Positions 23,401 through 35,718 are shown, numbered from the stretch's first letter. The stretch is 64,000 nucleotides of DNA from Solea solea (GCF_958295425.1 NC_081138.1:4509802-4573801), one strand, 5' to 3'. Notes: generated from the sequence alone by a model not told the origin. Program-made: numbers and translations.

Positions 23401-25315
23401 TGTTTAACCCTCTAGTTTCTACTTTATTGTTGTATTATTCTTTAGTCATCCGATGTTGTAATAGTATATGTTTGAAAACAAACTAAATTAAATTGATGGA
23501 AAAAAAAGTAATTAAATAAAAGAAATGAATGCCTCAAAGTTAAAACATGTCATTTTAGCTCAAGGGCTAATGCCAAAATAACTCCTTGATAATTAGTTGT
23601 AAACTCAGATAAAGTTGACAACAATTAACATGATCTGCATGAATAATGTATTTAAGCATAAATGAAACATGGGATATTAGAGATGGAGAGATTCCTGTGC
23701 TGAAACTGAAGTACCAGTCTGTTCAGGATCCTGTGTTAACATCTGTGTCTGTGTGATTCAGTCAAGTGCTAAATCCCAGTCACAGAAACCACATTCACAT
23801 GTAGTTTTTAACATATGTGGCTACGTTCCTGAGCTACGGGAACGCAATCTGTCTCCTAATCTGATATAGTCTGATTCAAGTTTTTTTTTACAATAATGAG
23901 CACTCATATATTAACTTATTTCAGTATTATCACATATTTTATGTTACAGCAACACAAGTAGAGCTTTGATTTACCCAAGCTCCTCTCTCCCCTTTTTCTC
24001 TGTCCCGCACTCGTTCCATGTTTACACAAAAATATTAACTTTGCAAAGATTCTCTGCAAAGTTCTATCCGAATTTTATTTCGTAGATCCCCTAAACTGGA
24101 TATAAGCAATTGCTTTCTCACATACTGTGTGATGTGCAACGTATGGAGGCTTCAGCTTCAGCTGTTTTTGAACTTGAACAGCAGGGAATAAAGACTTCAA
24201 AATAACCAACCAAATACTAAAAACACAGCTGATTCAAATATATCCTTCAGAATTTTACCAATACAACTGCAAAATAACAACATTTCTTTTCTTAAACTGC
24301 AGTGAGATACTGTAAAAAATACAGCACATCATTTACAGTGAATGGTGCAAGTGACTATTCCTTAAAACAAGCTTCTCCTGGAGTTTATTTAATGTTGGAG
24401 GCAGCCGTTGACAGCAGCTTTTAACTTCACCAAATCTTGCACATAAATACCGGCCAACCAGAACGGGCACATCTATAATAAAACTATCGGTGAGACAGCT
24501 AATCATAAACACATAACCTCTCCTCTCCTCTCCTCTCCTAAGGGAAGGACACTCAGATTCCTCCAGTGATGACAGCCTCATCTCTGACTGCAACCTTCAT
24601 GGCAGTTTTTTTTTTTGTTTTATCTCTCTCCTCCATGCAGGGTGCGCTACGAGGGGCTCGGGACACACTGTGCTGCATACCATGCCACGAGGTGGGATAA
24701 GGGGCAAACAAACACATGAGCAGTGCTTAGAAACCCAGATCAGAGTGTCTGCCGGGGTCCTGATAAGCTGACAGGCAGGAGAGGACAACGAGAGGTGGAA
24801 GGAGAGGATAGTGGTGGTGGGGACATGAGGCTGTTGACATTGCAGCGTGTCAAAAATATATATAAAAAAAGCCCCTAAGAATTAATTTGTGAATTTAAAA
24901 AATCCAGTTTCACAACCAAACAAAGAAAAGCACTAAAATCAGATTAAACTAATAGTCATCATTTGCAGTCTATTGTTTTCCCTCTATGCATTTACTTCAA
25001 TGTAACCTCAGTGAAGGGCTGCAGACACCCACCCGACAGCCCGAGGCCACATAAATGCCATGTTTACTACCTCATGTGTTCGACACAGTGTTCACTCCCT
25101 TGGGATATTTCGGGAAATGTTAATGTTCAGTCATTTTGGATTCAGTGCGAGCCGAAAGTGTGCTTTCATTACATAACTCTCGGAACATCTGGGTGTCTTT
25201 TGATGGTCGGTCAGTCCATCTGTCTGCTGATTAGCCCGCATCTGTCCGTCTGTCTGTCTGCCAGCGCTCGGCGCCGACCTGTGTGTGACACGAGCGACAT
25301 TGTGGCGAGGAGAGA
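20465..25315. other. non-coding intergenic DNA
   Basis: No gene was found. It contains a TG tract (22252-22272), an uninterrupted G run (23019-23033), and CT-rich sequence at 22795-22960. Bases 22560-22800 are GC-richer and complex and may be a conserved element. Open frames up to 137 codons here lack protein-like features. Confidence 0.5.
23019..23033 (+). repeat. G homopolymer (about 15 nt)
   Basis: An uninterrupted guanine run, long enough in principle to form a G-quadruplex and prone to length errors in sequencing. Confidence 0.9.
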
Positions 25316-25317
25316 AC

Positions 25318-25395
25318 ATTTACATCATATTTAGCCGTTTGGCAGATGCTTCCGTCCAAAGTGTCCTACAAGTCATCAGCATATAAGGTTACGTA
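25318..25395. repeat. fragment of a common teleost dispersed repeat
   Basis: TTTAGCCGTTTGGCAGATGC followed by TCCGTCCAAAGTGTCCTACA resembles the phrase 'TTGGCAGACGCTTTTATCCAAAG...TTACA' that I know to be widespread in fish genomes. The family name is not certain. Confidence 0.55.
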
Positions 25396-25548
25396 CTTTC
25401 AATGTTAATAAAAAAAAACTACAACACAATATTGTAATAATATATTCATTATTGTTATGGTGCGATGAGAGACTATCAGAGGGAAAGAAGTAATAAGAGC
25501 TAGATAAGTTCAAAAAAGGAAACTGTCAGAGTAGAGAGACAAGTTAGG

Positions 25549-25577
25549 ATTAGTTAGTTAGTTAGTTAGTTAGTTAG
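25549..25577. repeat. TTAG tetranucleotide repeat
   Basis: Seven tandem TTAG units. Confidence 0.9.
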
Positions 25578-25696
25578 AGACCCTGTGACTCTCAGGATCT
25601 TGCAAGACTAGTTTTCCCAAACAGACAGTAGGGGAAGTGGAGACAACCTCTTATTAATCCTTTCGAGAGCAACTGAGATTGAGATGCACATGTTTA

Positions 25697-25996
25697 TATC
25701 CATCCATCCATTTTCTACCGCTTTATCCTCCACAAGGGTCACGCAGGGTGCCGTGCCAAGAAACACAAAAACAATATTGGCCTCGCAGGGCCACATATAG
25801 AGACAAACAATCGTTCACTCTCACATCTACGGTCAATTTAGAGTGTGCAATTTACCTAATCCCCATATTGCATGTTTATGGTCTGTGGGAGGAAGCCAGA
25901 GAACCCAGGGAGAAAACCCACGCACACACAGGGAAAACTCCATGCAGAAAGGCCCTTGTTTTCCGACCGGGTCTCGAACCCGGGTCTTCTTGCTGC
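25697..25996 (-). mobile_element. tRNA-derived SINE or LINE-tail repeat, minus strand
   Basis: Read on the minus strand, it begins CAGCAAGAAGACCCGGGTTC, containing an RNA polymerase III B-box match GGTTCGAGACC (plus-strand 25970-25980). It runs through blocks such as GTGGGTTTTCTCCCTGGGTT and ends AAAGCGGTAGAAAATGGATG plus further GGAT units, a LINE-type 3' tail. No A box is visible upstream, so the copy is 5'-truncated. Non-coding; the 113-codon plus-strand frame across it is not called. Confidence 0.75.
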
Positions 25997-27953
25997 ACAT
26001 GTTTACATAATCTCACATAATAATCAGATATATTATCCTACCTGGAGTTTACACTGTCATTGATTAGGGTATGCGTGGTCACAGAGTTTGGGTTCCACGT
26101 CGGTGGATGTAGCGTCCCCGGCTGAATGATGGTCGAACTCTTTAACTGATGGTTCACAAGTGTTTATTTTTGAGCTCCATTAAAACCTTTGACACCTTGA
26201 ACACACTCTGAACACACCGTAAGAGCTATGGAATGAAACAAAAATAAAGTATTACCAACTTACGTTATGTTCAACAATATCAAAAAAAGTGTGTTTTTAA
26301 CCTTTAACTGAAAATGAATCCTCATTCACAATCATGAAGTATACCTTTTAACCTGTTTTAGCTCAATGACAACCTCAGGGTGCAATAAACAAACATATTT
26401 TAATTTAAAATTCGATATTTTAACTGTCATTTTACAGCTTTAACCTCAGGAATTGTTATTAATACACACAAAAATAATTTATAGTGATAATAACTGAAAT
26501 ATCTGTCCCTTTCAGACCGACACACAGGCCCTACATCGCACCAAACAGCGTTATTGCTAGCTTAAAATACACTGGTGTAAACAATGCGAAATTATAAAAG
26601 GACATCACATTACTATTAAGCATTAAGCACAACATTAAAAGGAAATGATGACAGACCTTGTGGCCTTATCAGCCAGGTGTTAAACGAACTTATTAGTAGA
26701 CATTTTCTTAACGTTTTTGAACAATTAATAGACACGTTTATGCCGCAGGTTCGTCTTTTTTTTCTTTTTCCGGTTACACTCTATCAAAATAAAAGCACCA
26801 ACCTAAAAACAGGAAATAACGGTACAAAAGAAGAAAGTTAATTCTAAGAGATAACTTATGAAATGAATAACTATAGAAACAACACATTTTGAGAATACGC
26901 TGTGGCATATTAACGCAGACCTCAGCAGATTACATGATATTACATATCGTACAGTTCCATATTGCACTTGTTTTTTGTTCTTTTTAAGCCAACATGTGGT
27001 TTCCCAAGAAAAACAAACAAAGCATAAAAAGTATCTGCAAATATTACTTGACCCAGGTCTGTTTACGGATCAGTGAACTTTAATTGGCGCTGTCAGCCAT
27101 TGCTCACTTTCAGCCTCTCCTTGCCGATACTGAGACAATAATAACATTATGGAGCTCAATAGCTCATATTCCTATGTGGCAGTAATATCTGGATCCTTCC
27201 TCCTCTCAGTGCAAATCAATGATGTGCAATGGCCTTTGGCTTCATTTTTTATCTTCGGTATTGATTGCTGTTCTACTTTGGAGTGTACTGTCAGTCCAAT
27301 TACGCAGAATTTAATTGATTTTTCTTCACAAGCTGGGTTAGATTGGATTGGTTTATGCAAAGCAGATCAAACAGAAGTAGTCCCCGGACCCCCTTCTATG
27401 TGTAAAATACAGCTCTAATGAGCCGGAGCACCCTGACACTTTGTGTATCTCAACCCATTTTCCCTCTGTTTCTGTCTCTCAGCGAAAAAGTGATGCATAT
27501 ATTAATGCGCTCTCTCACACACACACACTCACAAACATTTAAATAGTTCAATATCGCAGCGGCGGCGACAATAATTATAAGAAACCATTTTGCTTTCAAC
27601 AATATTATACAATAATCTACCTCGGCGCACTCAAGTAATTGCAGAGACGTGCGGCGTTGAATAGCGTGAATGGCTCCACCGCCGTGTTTTCCCCCAGAGA
27701 GTTGAAACTTGGGCAAAGTGTTGATAATTCATACGATTGTATGTGATGAATAAAGCAGGTGTCTCGTCATTTGAAAAGTCCACAATGACCTTTACAGGAG
27801 GCCTCAGCTAATGAAATATACATGACCCTGCACAATATGTCAGACAGCGAGACAGGGCTAATTAGCTGCAGGTATATTCTGACTGCACACACACACACAC
27901 ACACACACACGCACGCCTTGGTCAAAGCTGCACTAAGTGATACCATCTCACAT
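25997..27953. other. non-coding; possible conserved element 27060-27420
   Basis: The 27060-27420 stretch is complex, repeat-free and A/T-balanced (for example CTGTTTACGGATCAGTGAAC, TTTATGCAAAGCAGATCAAA). It could be a conserved non-coding element. The 89-codon frame within is not convincing. A CA tract lies at 27884-27910. Confidence 0.4.
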
Positions 27954-28080
27954 TTTAAAGGTCCAATGTGTAGCATTTAGGAGGCTTTAGTGGCAGAAAT
28001 TGAATACCCATGAGCATGTAATTGCTTTAAAATAAAGATTTTCGTAGCCTTAAAATAAGCTGTTACATGTACTTTATTTT
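27954..28080. mobile_element. TTAA-type MITE fragment
   Basis: The left end TTAAAGGTCCAATGTGTAGC resembles the element at 52209, followed by TTTAGGAGGCTTTAGTGGCA, which parallels TTAGGAGGGTTTATTGGCAG in the 32012 copy. The right part is lost. Confidence 0.5.
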
Positions 28081-31000
28081 ATATTATTATATGTACTGTA
28101 TTTAAGGGATGTTGTTTATATTTATACTTTAACTTAAGGCAGGCAAAAAGTTAAAAATGTACAAATGCAGGTTTAAAAGCTGAGGCTTTTTTCCATTCTA
28201 CTGCATTTTCTTTTAAAACAGTCATCTGGATGAACGCGTATAAATAGTCGACAATACCTGAGAAGTTTAAAAAAATGAAAGAAAAGCTCATAAGGCTCTA
28301 ATATACAGTTATTGGAACATGTACAGCTTGATGTTAATGATACACAGACATAACATCACTGCACCCAGTGGTGATTATTGTTTCCTTCCTGCAGGAAGCA
28401 TATTATTCACTGGCTTTTTGCACCGATTCATCTATTTATGTGCATGTTTAAGTATTTATTTTACGTATCAAGTTAATTAAAAATGTTTTATTATACCTGG
28501 TTGAATTGGTTAATTGCATTTTTTTTTGTTTCAATTATTGTTATTATTATTATTACGGAGGTTTCTTATTATTATTTGGCTGCAGGGCAGTGGCTAATGT
28601 TTGATGTATGACTTTGGGCGACCTGTTTGTTTATAGAGTGGTGGAAATGTATGGCGCTGTAGCGAGTCTATCGCTTGTCTCCTCACTTAAACGTCTACTC
28701 TAACATTCCTGGAGGCAAGTATTGGAGCGAACCCTCTGCACCGAGCCTCCAATTGTGTGTGCATGGAGAAAAAAAAGATGGTTGCGCTGTCTTCTGTGTC
28801 TCTGGGTGCCCCCTTTACTGAGCTGTCATCACTCCCTGGCACCGGGTACACACCACAGCTGCGGGGGAACCACTCTGCAGGGAACCTTCGTTTCCATCTG
28901 TCTCCAATTCACAGTGGCACCTATTTAGAGCAGCTGAGCGGCTGTGCATGCCACAAGCCACAAGAGAGGGGGAGAGGCGGGGTCAACGAGAAAGATGGGC
29001 ATCCCATAGATCACATAGTTTAAGTTCATAGTGTTTGGCACATGAAGAATAAATAACACGACTTCATCAAATTCGGCCGTATCAAATTTAAACATTATTT
29101 GTATAATTAAGAAAACATGTGTGTCCATTTGTGTGTCTCAAGTATACACTCGTCGTGTGTGTGTGTGTGTGTGTGCACGTATGAGAACGGGCTTAATTTA
29201 GCAGGTGTGCTCTGACAGTTCTTGAACGAGTGCCAAGTCTGCCGTACAGAGGATAAGAAAGAGGAGGCGCTCGGCGTGCATCTGCGCGGCGCTCGACGGT
29301 GACAGATGGGGACGGTTTAACTTATAGAGTTCTGTTAAGATCTGGAGGTTTTTGGGAAGCTGTCTGTGCCAAACAGGTGTATAGTCTAAAAAAAAAAAAA
29401 AAAAAACGCTGCTGAAAGAGAAGGTGAACCAGTCTCAACTGACTTATTTGTCTGGTAATGTGTGTTTTGTTGTTTTCTCAGGTCCAGTAAATTGGTTGCG
29501 CTACCACAAAATAAGAAAGAATCGGCATTGAGTGCATGGAAGTGGGCAAAATAAACCCGAAAGCTGCTTTATAGTTAAGCAATCGCAACTTTAATTTGAT
29601 TCAATTAGCAGTGGAGCTGCATTCGTTCCAGATAATAAGCAAATACAACTAATGGAAGCACTCGGTTTCAAGTGTTTTTCAGGTTAATCTGTAACACTGT
29701 ACAGTTCCAAGCAGAATCTCCCTGAGCCTTTAGACGCGCGCGGCACATGTCCGCTCCGCGAGTGCTTTAAGGACGGGGCTGCCAAGTTGAAGAGTTCAGC
29801 CAGTTAGTGGGCGGCCAGGTGTCGCGCAGGCAGACAAGACGCTCCGCCATATGGCTGCTTCTCAGGCCCCAGACACCAGCCGCTCCGAGCGCCAACTTTC
29901 ACATGCTACTTTACTCCGGCTGAACAAGTTGCATCACGTTCAAACACTGACATCCCTGTCAAGTTGGGCAGATTTTCACGAATTCCCTGTTTACCAAACA
30001 AAGTTGCCGATTATTTTGCCTACTCCCTCCCCTGCACGCTGATTGGAGTTTTAAAGATGTAATGAAGTCCCCAGTCTGTCCTCCTGCTGGGTTTGTATTT
30101 GGCGAGGGCTGCCTGCGTCGCGCTGATAGAGGGATCTCTCTGACACGGCGGCTCCGGCCCCGCCGCATCTGGGAGCCAGTTGCCACAGCCGCCGGGGGGA
30201 GATAAGGCGAGGCTAGCAGCTCGCCTGCAACGCACATTCTCGCTCTCCCCTGCTCCTCCCTCCCCGTCATCCCAATGACCTTATCTCAGGGGAGAAGGCA
30301 CCACTGGGTCGCTGCTGTGATAGCACCTGCCAGAACCAGAGCTGGCCTCTGGTGATTATGGAGGAATCATTATCTCTCTCTCTCTCTCCCCCAAAAAACT
30401 CATTTTATACCTGCCAGCATCTGAGGGGAGAGGGGGGCAAAGGAGCAAAGGCTTCTATAACAGGTAACACAGAGAGTGTGTGTGTGTGTGTGTAAACCAC
30501 GTATATGATGATAAAATAAAGATAATTGAATGATAATTGACTAATTGGCTCCAATCTAAATTCAGGGTTCAATAAATCTCATAAGAGTTTGTCATCATTT
30601 TCCCCACAGTTATGCCTCCTCTTTTTACACAGCACGAGGCAAACCCACACTCCACGTGCCGCACACCACCTGACGCGTTCCCAGTCACGCTCAACCCCCG
30701 TCAACTTCATCCCATGGCAATATCGCAGAGTGCATTTTGCCCAATATAGCGACATTTGACGATTTGAATTGGGGAAATCCCTCCGCGTTATGTGCCGAAA
30801 TAGAAAAAACACCCTATGTTGTGTGCTGCTGCACACGCTGTAGGTTTATATAGATGCACCCTGCCCCCACCGCGCGCTGTCAGAGAGAGCGGCATGGCTT
30901 TCTCTCACTTCCTCTCTGCTGATGACCATCTGTGAGCTGGTTTCAGCCAGGCACTTGGCACATCTGTGTACTCACATCCCCTCTCACTTCTCTCATCAGC

Positions 31001-31639
31001 ACACTACTTGAACCAACAAAAATAAGTGGCTGTGTGCGCATGTGTGTGTGTGTCACATACCCTTGGCCACTCTGAGGTTAATGAGACCTGAGGGGTTAAA
31101 GGTTAAGGAGGTGATGGTCACTGTCGACTACGTTGATGAGTCTATTTTGAATCTTTGATTCCCAATGTGACAGCAATGTGTTCACCATATGTTTTTGTTT
31201 TTTTTTCAAACCCATATCAGGCGTCACCATCTCTCTATTTATAGACGATTGGCTCGCTGGCGCCGACGTGGTGTTGTGCCATGTGAGTCAGATCGCGTCA
31301 GAAAGGTTCAATCGCATGATCTTTGATCAAACTGGCAGCAGAACAAACATCTACGAGCTAAAACCACAACGTGAGACTCAAAAAGAGAATTTCCTTCCCG
31401 CGACACTCATATGGAGAATTAAGCGGTCAAAGATGAGTGAATGAGTGTTTATTTACACTTTACTGACTTTTTTGGAGGGGACAACTAGAGGTGATTGTGT
31501 GATGAAGTGTTTGAAGTTCACCAGATATTTGCGTTGTTAACAAGCAGTGGAGCAGGTGTACCTAATAAAGTGGCAGTATTCCACTTTTTCATGGTGGAGT
31601 GAGAGCTGATTCTCAGATAAATCGTCTTGTACAACACTT
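28081..31639. other. non-coding; GC-richer zone 29,690-30,420
   Basis: No gene was found. TG tracts lie at 29154-29175 and 30476-30492, and an A run at 29389-29406. The zone 29690-30420 is richer in CpG than its surroundings and contains AGATAAG, CTTATCT, several CAGCTG/CACCTG-like E-box words and CCTTTAAG words, and could be a distal regulatory element. Confidence 0.4.
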
Positions 31640-31893
31640 GTGGTCCACTGTGTTTGTTTTAAAGTTCCTTACAAATAAAATTGGATTGGATTGGATCATT
31701 TCAAAATATAAGTGCTTGTTTTAATACACAACAATAAAAAAAAAAACATATTTATGATGCAAAATTAATATATTAATTTAAAAATAAAAACATATAGAAA
31801 TGACCCGTTACAACTTGATATTGTTTCGGAGGGCCACATGAAATGGATTGGAGGGCCACATGTGGCCCCCGGGCCGCAACTTTGAGACCACTG
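31640..31893. mobile_element. hAT MITE fragment, right end preserved
   Basis: The ACAAATAAAATTGGATTGGA block, ATGATGCAAAATTAAT and the right end GGGCCGCAACTTTGAGACCA followed by CTG match copies at 10.1-10.5 kb and 59.0-59.2 kb. The left terminus is absent. Confidence 0.7.
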
Positions 31894-32011
31894 CTCTAAA
31901 TTGACCGTAGGTGTGAATGTGAAGCAAAACGACTGCGCTGAGTTTCAAAATGTTTCCTCCCTGGAAATTCCAATTTGTTTTAATTATGTATGACAAAGGA
32001 ATTTAGTGTCA

Positions 32012-32611
32012 TTTCAAGGTGTAATCCAGAGTGTAATAATTAGGAGGGTTTATTGGCAGGAATTGAACATACTTCCCATGAGTCTGTTTGTTTAAGTAAT
32101 AAAAAAAAAAGAGTTGACACAATGCGGATTGAGTCTATCAGCTCCACATGCTCTCTCTGTATTTCCCAGCGTTTAGATCTCGCGCTGCACACAGGAAGTG
32201 ATTTGATTTACGCCAAGAAAGACGTACGCAAAAGCAACAGTGTGCTAGTAAAGCGAGACGATGGCAGACGGGGTGGAGTTTGACCGTAAACACAGAGACG
32301 CAACCGCACAAAAATTGGCTGTGAAAGGTTGAATTCAACCGCTCAAAAGTTTGACGGGAGTTTAAAACACAAACGCTCCCTTGGTCAGGTCTGATAGTTT
32401 TGCTTGACAGATGAAAGACACAGCATTTTACACTATGCCTGTTCACAAATGGTGTATTTCCACCGGCATATAAAACAAAGTCACCGCAGTTGATGACTAC
32501 GCTCTTTTTATTGTAGTGGAGATGCAACCTAACCGCGCCGAGGCGAGTAGAGGAAATGCGCCGAAAGGACTGAACAGAAGCGGAATAATAACAAACTTAC
32601 TGCAGCTTTAA
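32012..32611. mobile_element. TTAA-type MITE family R2, copy 2
   Basis: The left end is TTCAAGGTGTAATCCAGAG; the right end carries CTGCAGCTTTAA. It shares the ordered internal blocks of the 8244-8699 copy. An internal frame of 129 codons on the minus strand (32138-32527) lies wholly inside the repeat and is not called. Confidence 0.65.
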
Positions 32612-33149
32612 AGTATATATGATGCTAACACAAACATCCATATGCGAAGTTTAATCTATAAACACTACTCCGTGTTTCACCGTTGACTATAAAGCCTATA
32701 GAGTTATTGGTTTGACAATCAGAAAAGAAAAAGTTTGGGGGTATGGCAAGAGATAAGGACATTATTATGGCTACTGGGCAAGGTGCACAGAAGGAGAGAG
32801 TTGGGGGTGAGGGGGGGTAGGGGGGTGGGTTGACTCATGACAGAGGATGTAAGCGGGGAAGATTGGCTGGTGGCTGCAGACACAGCTGGTTCCTGACAGC
32901 AGAGGCCCAGGTCTTGCTGCCTGCTGCTATCACCACAGTCAACACTGCAGCCTGGCCTCCCCAAGGGCTACAACATACTCACACACACACACACACACAC
33001 AAACTGTAACATACAAACACACACTTCTCCTTTGAGCTGCAGAGGCAGGAGGAGGGTTCAGATGAGAGCACAGCCCCTCAGCCAGAGCCACGAGGCAAGC
33101 TGACCTGCCGCTGAGACACACTTACTTACTCACACACACACACACACAC
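32612..33149. promoter_or_regulatory. region just upstream of the candidate distal first exon
   Basis: It contains CA tracts at 32981-33001 and 33130-33152 and G-rich sequence around 32800-32830. No clear TATA box or CpG island is visible. If the distal exon is real, its promoter should lie here, but the sequence itself gives only weak support. Confidence 0.3.
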
Positions 33150-33802
33150 ACATACACTCTTGATTGTCTCACACAAGCTGCCGGGGAAGGAGAGAAGAGC
33201 AGCTGAGAGAGCAACAAACAGAAGAAGGGAAGGAAGATGCGCAAGGAAGAAGGGTTCACGCGAAGGAGACCCGAGCCTGAAGACAACGTCCGAGTATTGA
33301 CGAACTAAGACAAAATACCAGAAGAATCCAGGGATAATACGGCCATTCATTGTCACACTCTCTGGTGAGGTCATGAAAGGATGAAAGAGGAAGCAACACT
33401 TGGCTGTTTGTCATTTCTTGAATATTTTTGAAGCCGTAACTGCAGCCAAGTTCTTGTCCAGGATGGTCATCTGATCATCTGGTGAGGTTTTCAAAGGCAA
33501 AGTGGAGAACATGGGAAACTGAGGACCCCACCTGGACCACCGACGTAACCTCACCGCACACAAGTTTCGACCTCAGCCGCGGTCGTTCCAAGGTTCAAAC
33601 ATGTCCTCTGACATCCATTTGGAGCGCCAGAGGAACGCAGAGCTGAGAGGTGGGACCTCCGCCTCAGCCTTCGCTCCCTGCGTGCCCACCGTCGCGCTCA
33701 TCAGCCTCCGGGAGACGCGGGGCAAGCACGCCGCCCACAGACTCCAGCCTGGAAGCCGCGATCCCAACCTGGCAACCGGCAGCCACTACCACCGCAGTGA
33801 AG
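33150..33802 (+). CDS. cbfa2t3: cbfa2t3 candidate distal first exon (5'UTR plus coding part 33601-33802)
   Basis: The coding part runs from ATG 33601 to 33802, followed by a GTAGGG donor at 33803. The start has A at -3 (context AAACATGT), favourable for initiation. It encodes 67 residues plus the first base of the next codon, beginning MSSDIHLERQRNAEL and ending SHYHRSE. The phase-1 end matches the phase-1 start of exon 2, so the spliced codon would be GGT (Gly) followed by SRVQTVGT and the conserved Met. I recognise no domain here, and it does not resemble the human long-form N terminus as I know it. The upstream part is CpG-poor to moderate, purine-rich UTR-like sequence with five short upstream ORFs. 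The 5' boundary is a guess, and GTGAGG motifs at 33364 and 33484 mean the UTR may itself be spliced. Assignment to cbfa2t3 is inferred from strand, position, donor and phase. Confidence 0.5.
33237..33522 (+). promoter_or_regulatory. cluster of five short upstream ORFs before ATG 33601
   Basis: If this stretch is leader sequence, five upstream ORFs precede the main start: 33237-33308 (23 codons), 33373-33384 (3 codons), 33381-33431 (16 codons, overlapping the previous stop as ATGA), 33463-33474 (3 codons) and 33511-33522 (3 codons). All end before 33601 and none is in frame with it through to the coding part. Such clusters usually lower translation of the main frame. That effect here is inference and depends on the unproven transcript start. 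Confidence 0.4.
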
Positions 33803-34807
33803 GTAGGGAGCTCGCTGAAATCTTTTGGCAGTTTGTTCCCCTTGATGAGTGATGGAGGTCCCGCCGCTGTCAGGTCTGCTCATTAAGTGGGAGTGATTGA
33901 CAGATAATCAGTTTGTGTTGACTTAGCGCCGTATGCTATCAGAGGCTTCTACATGTTGCTGGCAGAGCTGTTATTTAATAACTGGAAAGAAGGGTTTCAA
34001 GGTTAGGACGACCCTTATAGGCGCTCAGAAGTAGAAAGACAAGTTTAAATTTAAAACACACCATACATCACTGGTTGGACGCCAAAATGATGAAATTTAA
34101 AGACATTGGAGTAAATGGAACTCTATTCTATATAAAATAGCTCGTCATTTCATTTCTTAAAAAAACTTTACCTTAAGTATTACATGCGATATGATCCCTG
34201 GACTGTTTGCCAGAGCACTGATTGAATATTTTCTGTCTTAAAAACGACAAAGACGTTCACTGTGTCGAGACCAGACTGTGAGATTATAATGGGATTAAAA
34301 TTACCGTGTTTTTTTGTTTTTTTCCCCATAACATCATCCCCTTCGTTATCATAGTTTGTACATTAGCTGCCAAGTGCAAATAAAACCTGCCATTAGTGAC
34401 GCAAACATGATTTAAGTCAAAGGGCGGAGCAGAGTGCAAGTAACAATGTCAACATGTGATCGGACGGCGTCGGGATTAAACGCGAGATTGAAAACACGAG
34501 ACTTTAAAGTTGGATTTGAAAACACCAAGAGTGAGAGAGGATGTTTTGAAAACCATTTTAAAGATAATGCACATTCCAGTTTTCGCTTTCTAAATGTCAT
34601 CCTTGATTGGGCGGATCCAGCAGGAAACTAGCCTCGCAAGATCAGGGCCACCGAGCTTCCACCGAGTCCTCAGAATCAGGAGGTCTCGCGATGTCTCGCT
34701 ATAAGACTGAGGCAGCGATAGTTTTATTTTAGGAACCACACGCGAGTAAACATCGGATTTTCCGGAGAGGAGAGGGAGGGAGGTTAGGGAGCGTCAGCTT
34801 TTTACAA

Positions 34808-34842
34808 CAGTGAAGATAAAGCGGTAGACAATGGATGGACGA
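34808..34842 (+). repeat. LINE/SINE 3'-tail fragment
   Basis: GATAAAGCGGTAGACAATGG followed by ATGGACGA is nearly the same tail as the minus-strand SINE at 25.7 kb, here on the plus strand. Only the tail remains. Confidence 0.6.
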
Positions 34843-35684
34843 ATGTTTTACGGTCGCGTCGTAAAGACATGTACTCCCAACCAGTAGGGGGGGAACTTCC
34901 GTAGAGCTTTGCAAAGTTCCGCTTTCAACTTTTTATGCCATGTTTCAAGTTTTCACTCTTTTAAAACGATCTTCACTGTGATCCCTTCATCGTGTCTTAC
35001 GGTTGTTTAAGTATCTGTCAAGTACGAACAAACTTGTAACTTGTCATTGTTAACAAGCCCCGGCTTTTCCCACGGGGCTGTAAAGGAAAAGGAAATACTG
35101 TATGTGTTCTGGGCATTGGGTCAGTCGGCTGGAATAGGGAGGTGATGTTGTCGGGGGGGGGGGGCGTCTTCCTCTGGGCTTCCCCATACTGCTGCAGGGA
35201 GCACAAATAGTCTTTAGAGTTTCACTGTTCACCTCCACTCTTGGGTGCATCCCTGTGAGTAACGGGGGCAAACATTATAGGAGCATTTTTGCATTTTTTT
35301 GACAAAAAAAGGAAGGAAAAAAAAGTAATTGATTCACAGTGAACAGTGAAGTATTGCCTTTAGGTAAAAAAATAAATAGCTGCTCTTAAATCAGCAAAGT
35401 GTTTGGGGGAGAGGGAGAGAGATGCATTAAGAAACAGACATTAAAGGCCTAATTTTATAGACTCTAAATATGTAGAAAGTGTAAGCCAGAGCGAGCACTA
35501 ATACCCGACATAGTGAATTACCTGCAGCGTCTGCCGTCTCTTGGCTGTAATGAGCTTTGTGAACGTCGCAGTGATAAGGCCTCTATAATTAGGCTTAGTC
35601 ATAAGCATCCCCCCCTGTAATTCTGTGATAAAAAAATAAAAAAAACCCGGTAGAACTCTGCCGTTGGTGCTTCAGCCCAGTCAT

Positions 35685-35685
<1 letters not shown>

Positions 35686-35718
<33 letters not shown>

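Noticed and set aside
25970..25980. A tRNA gene
   Set aside because: Only a B box is present. There is no cloverleaf or A box, and the context is a SINE copy.
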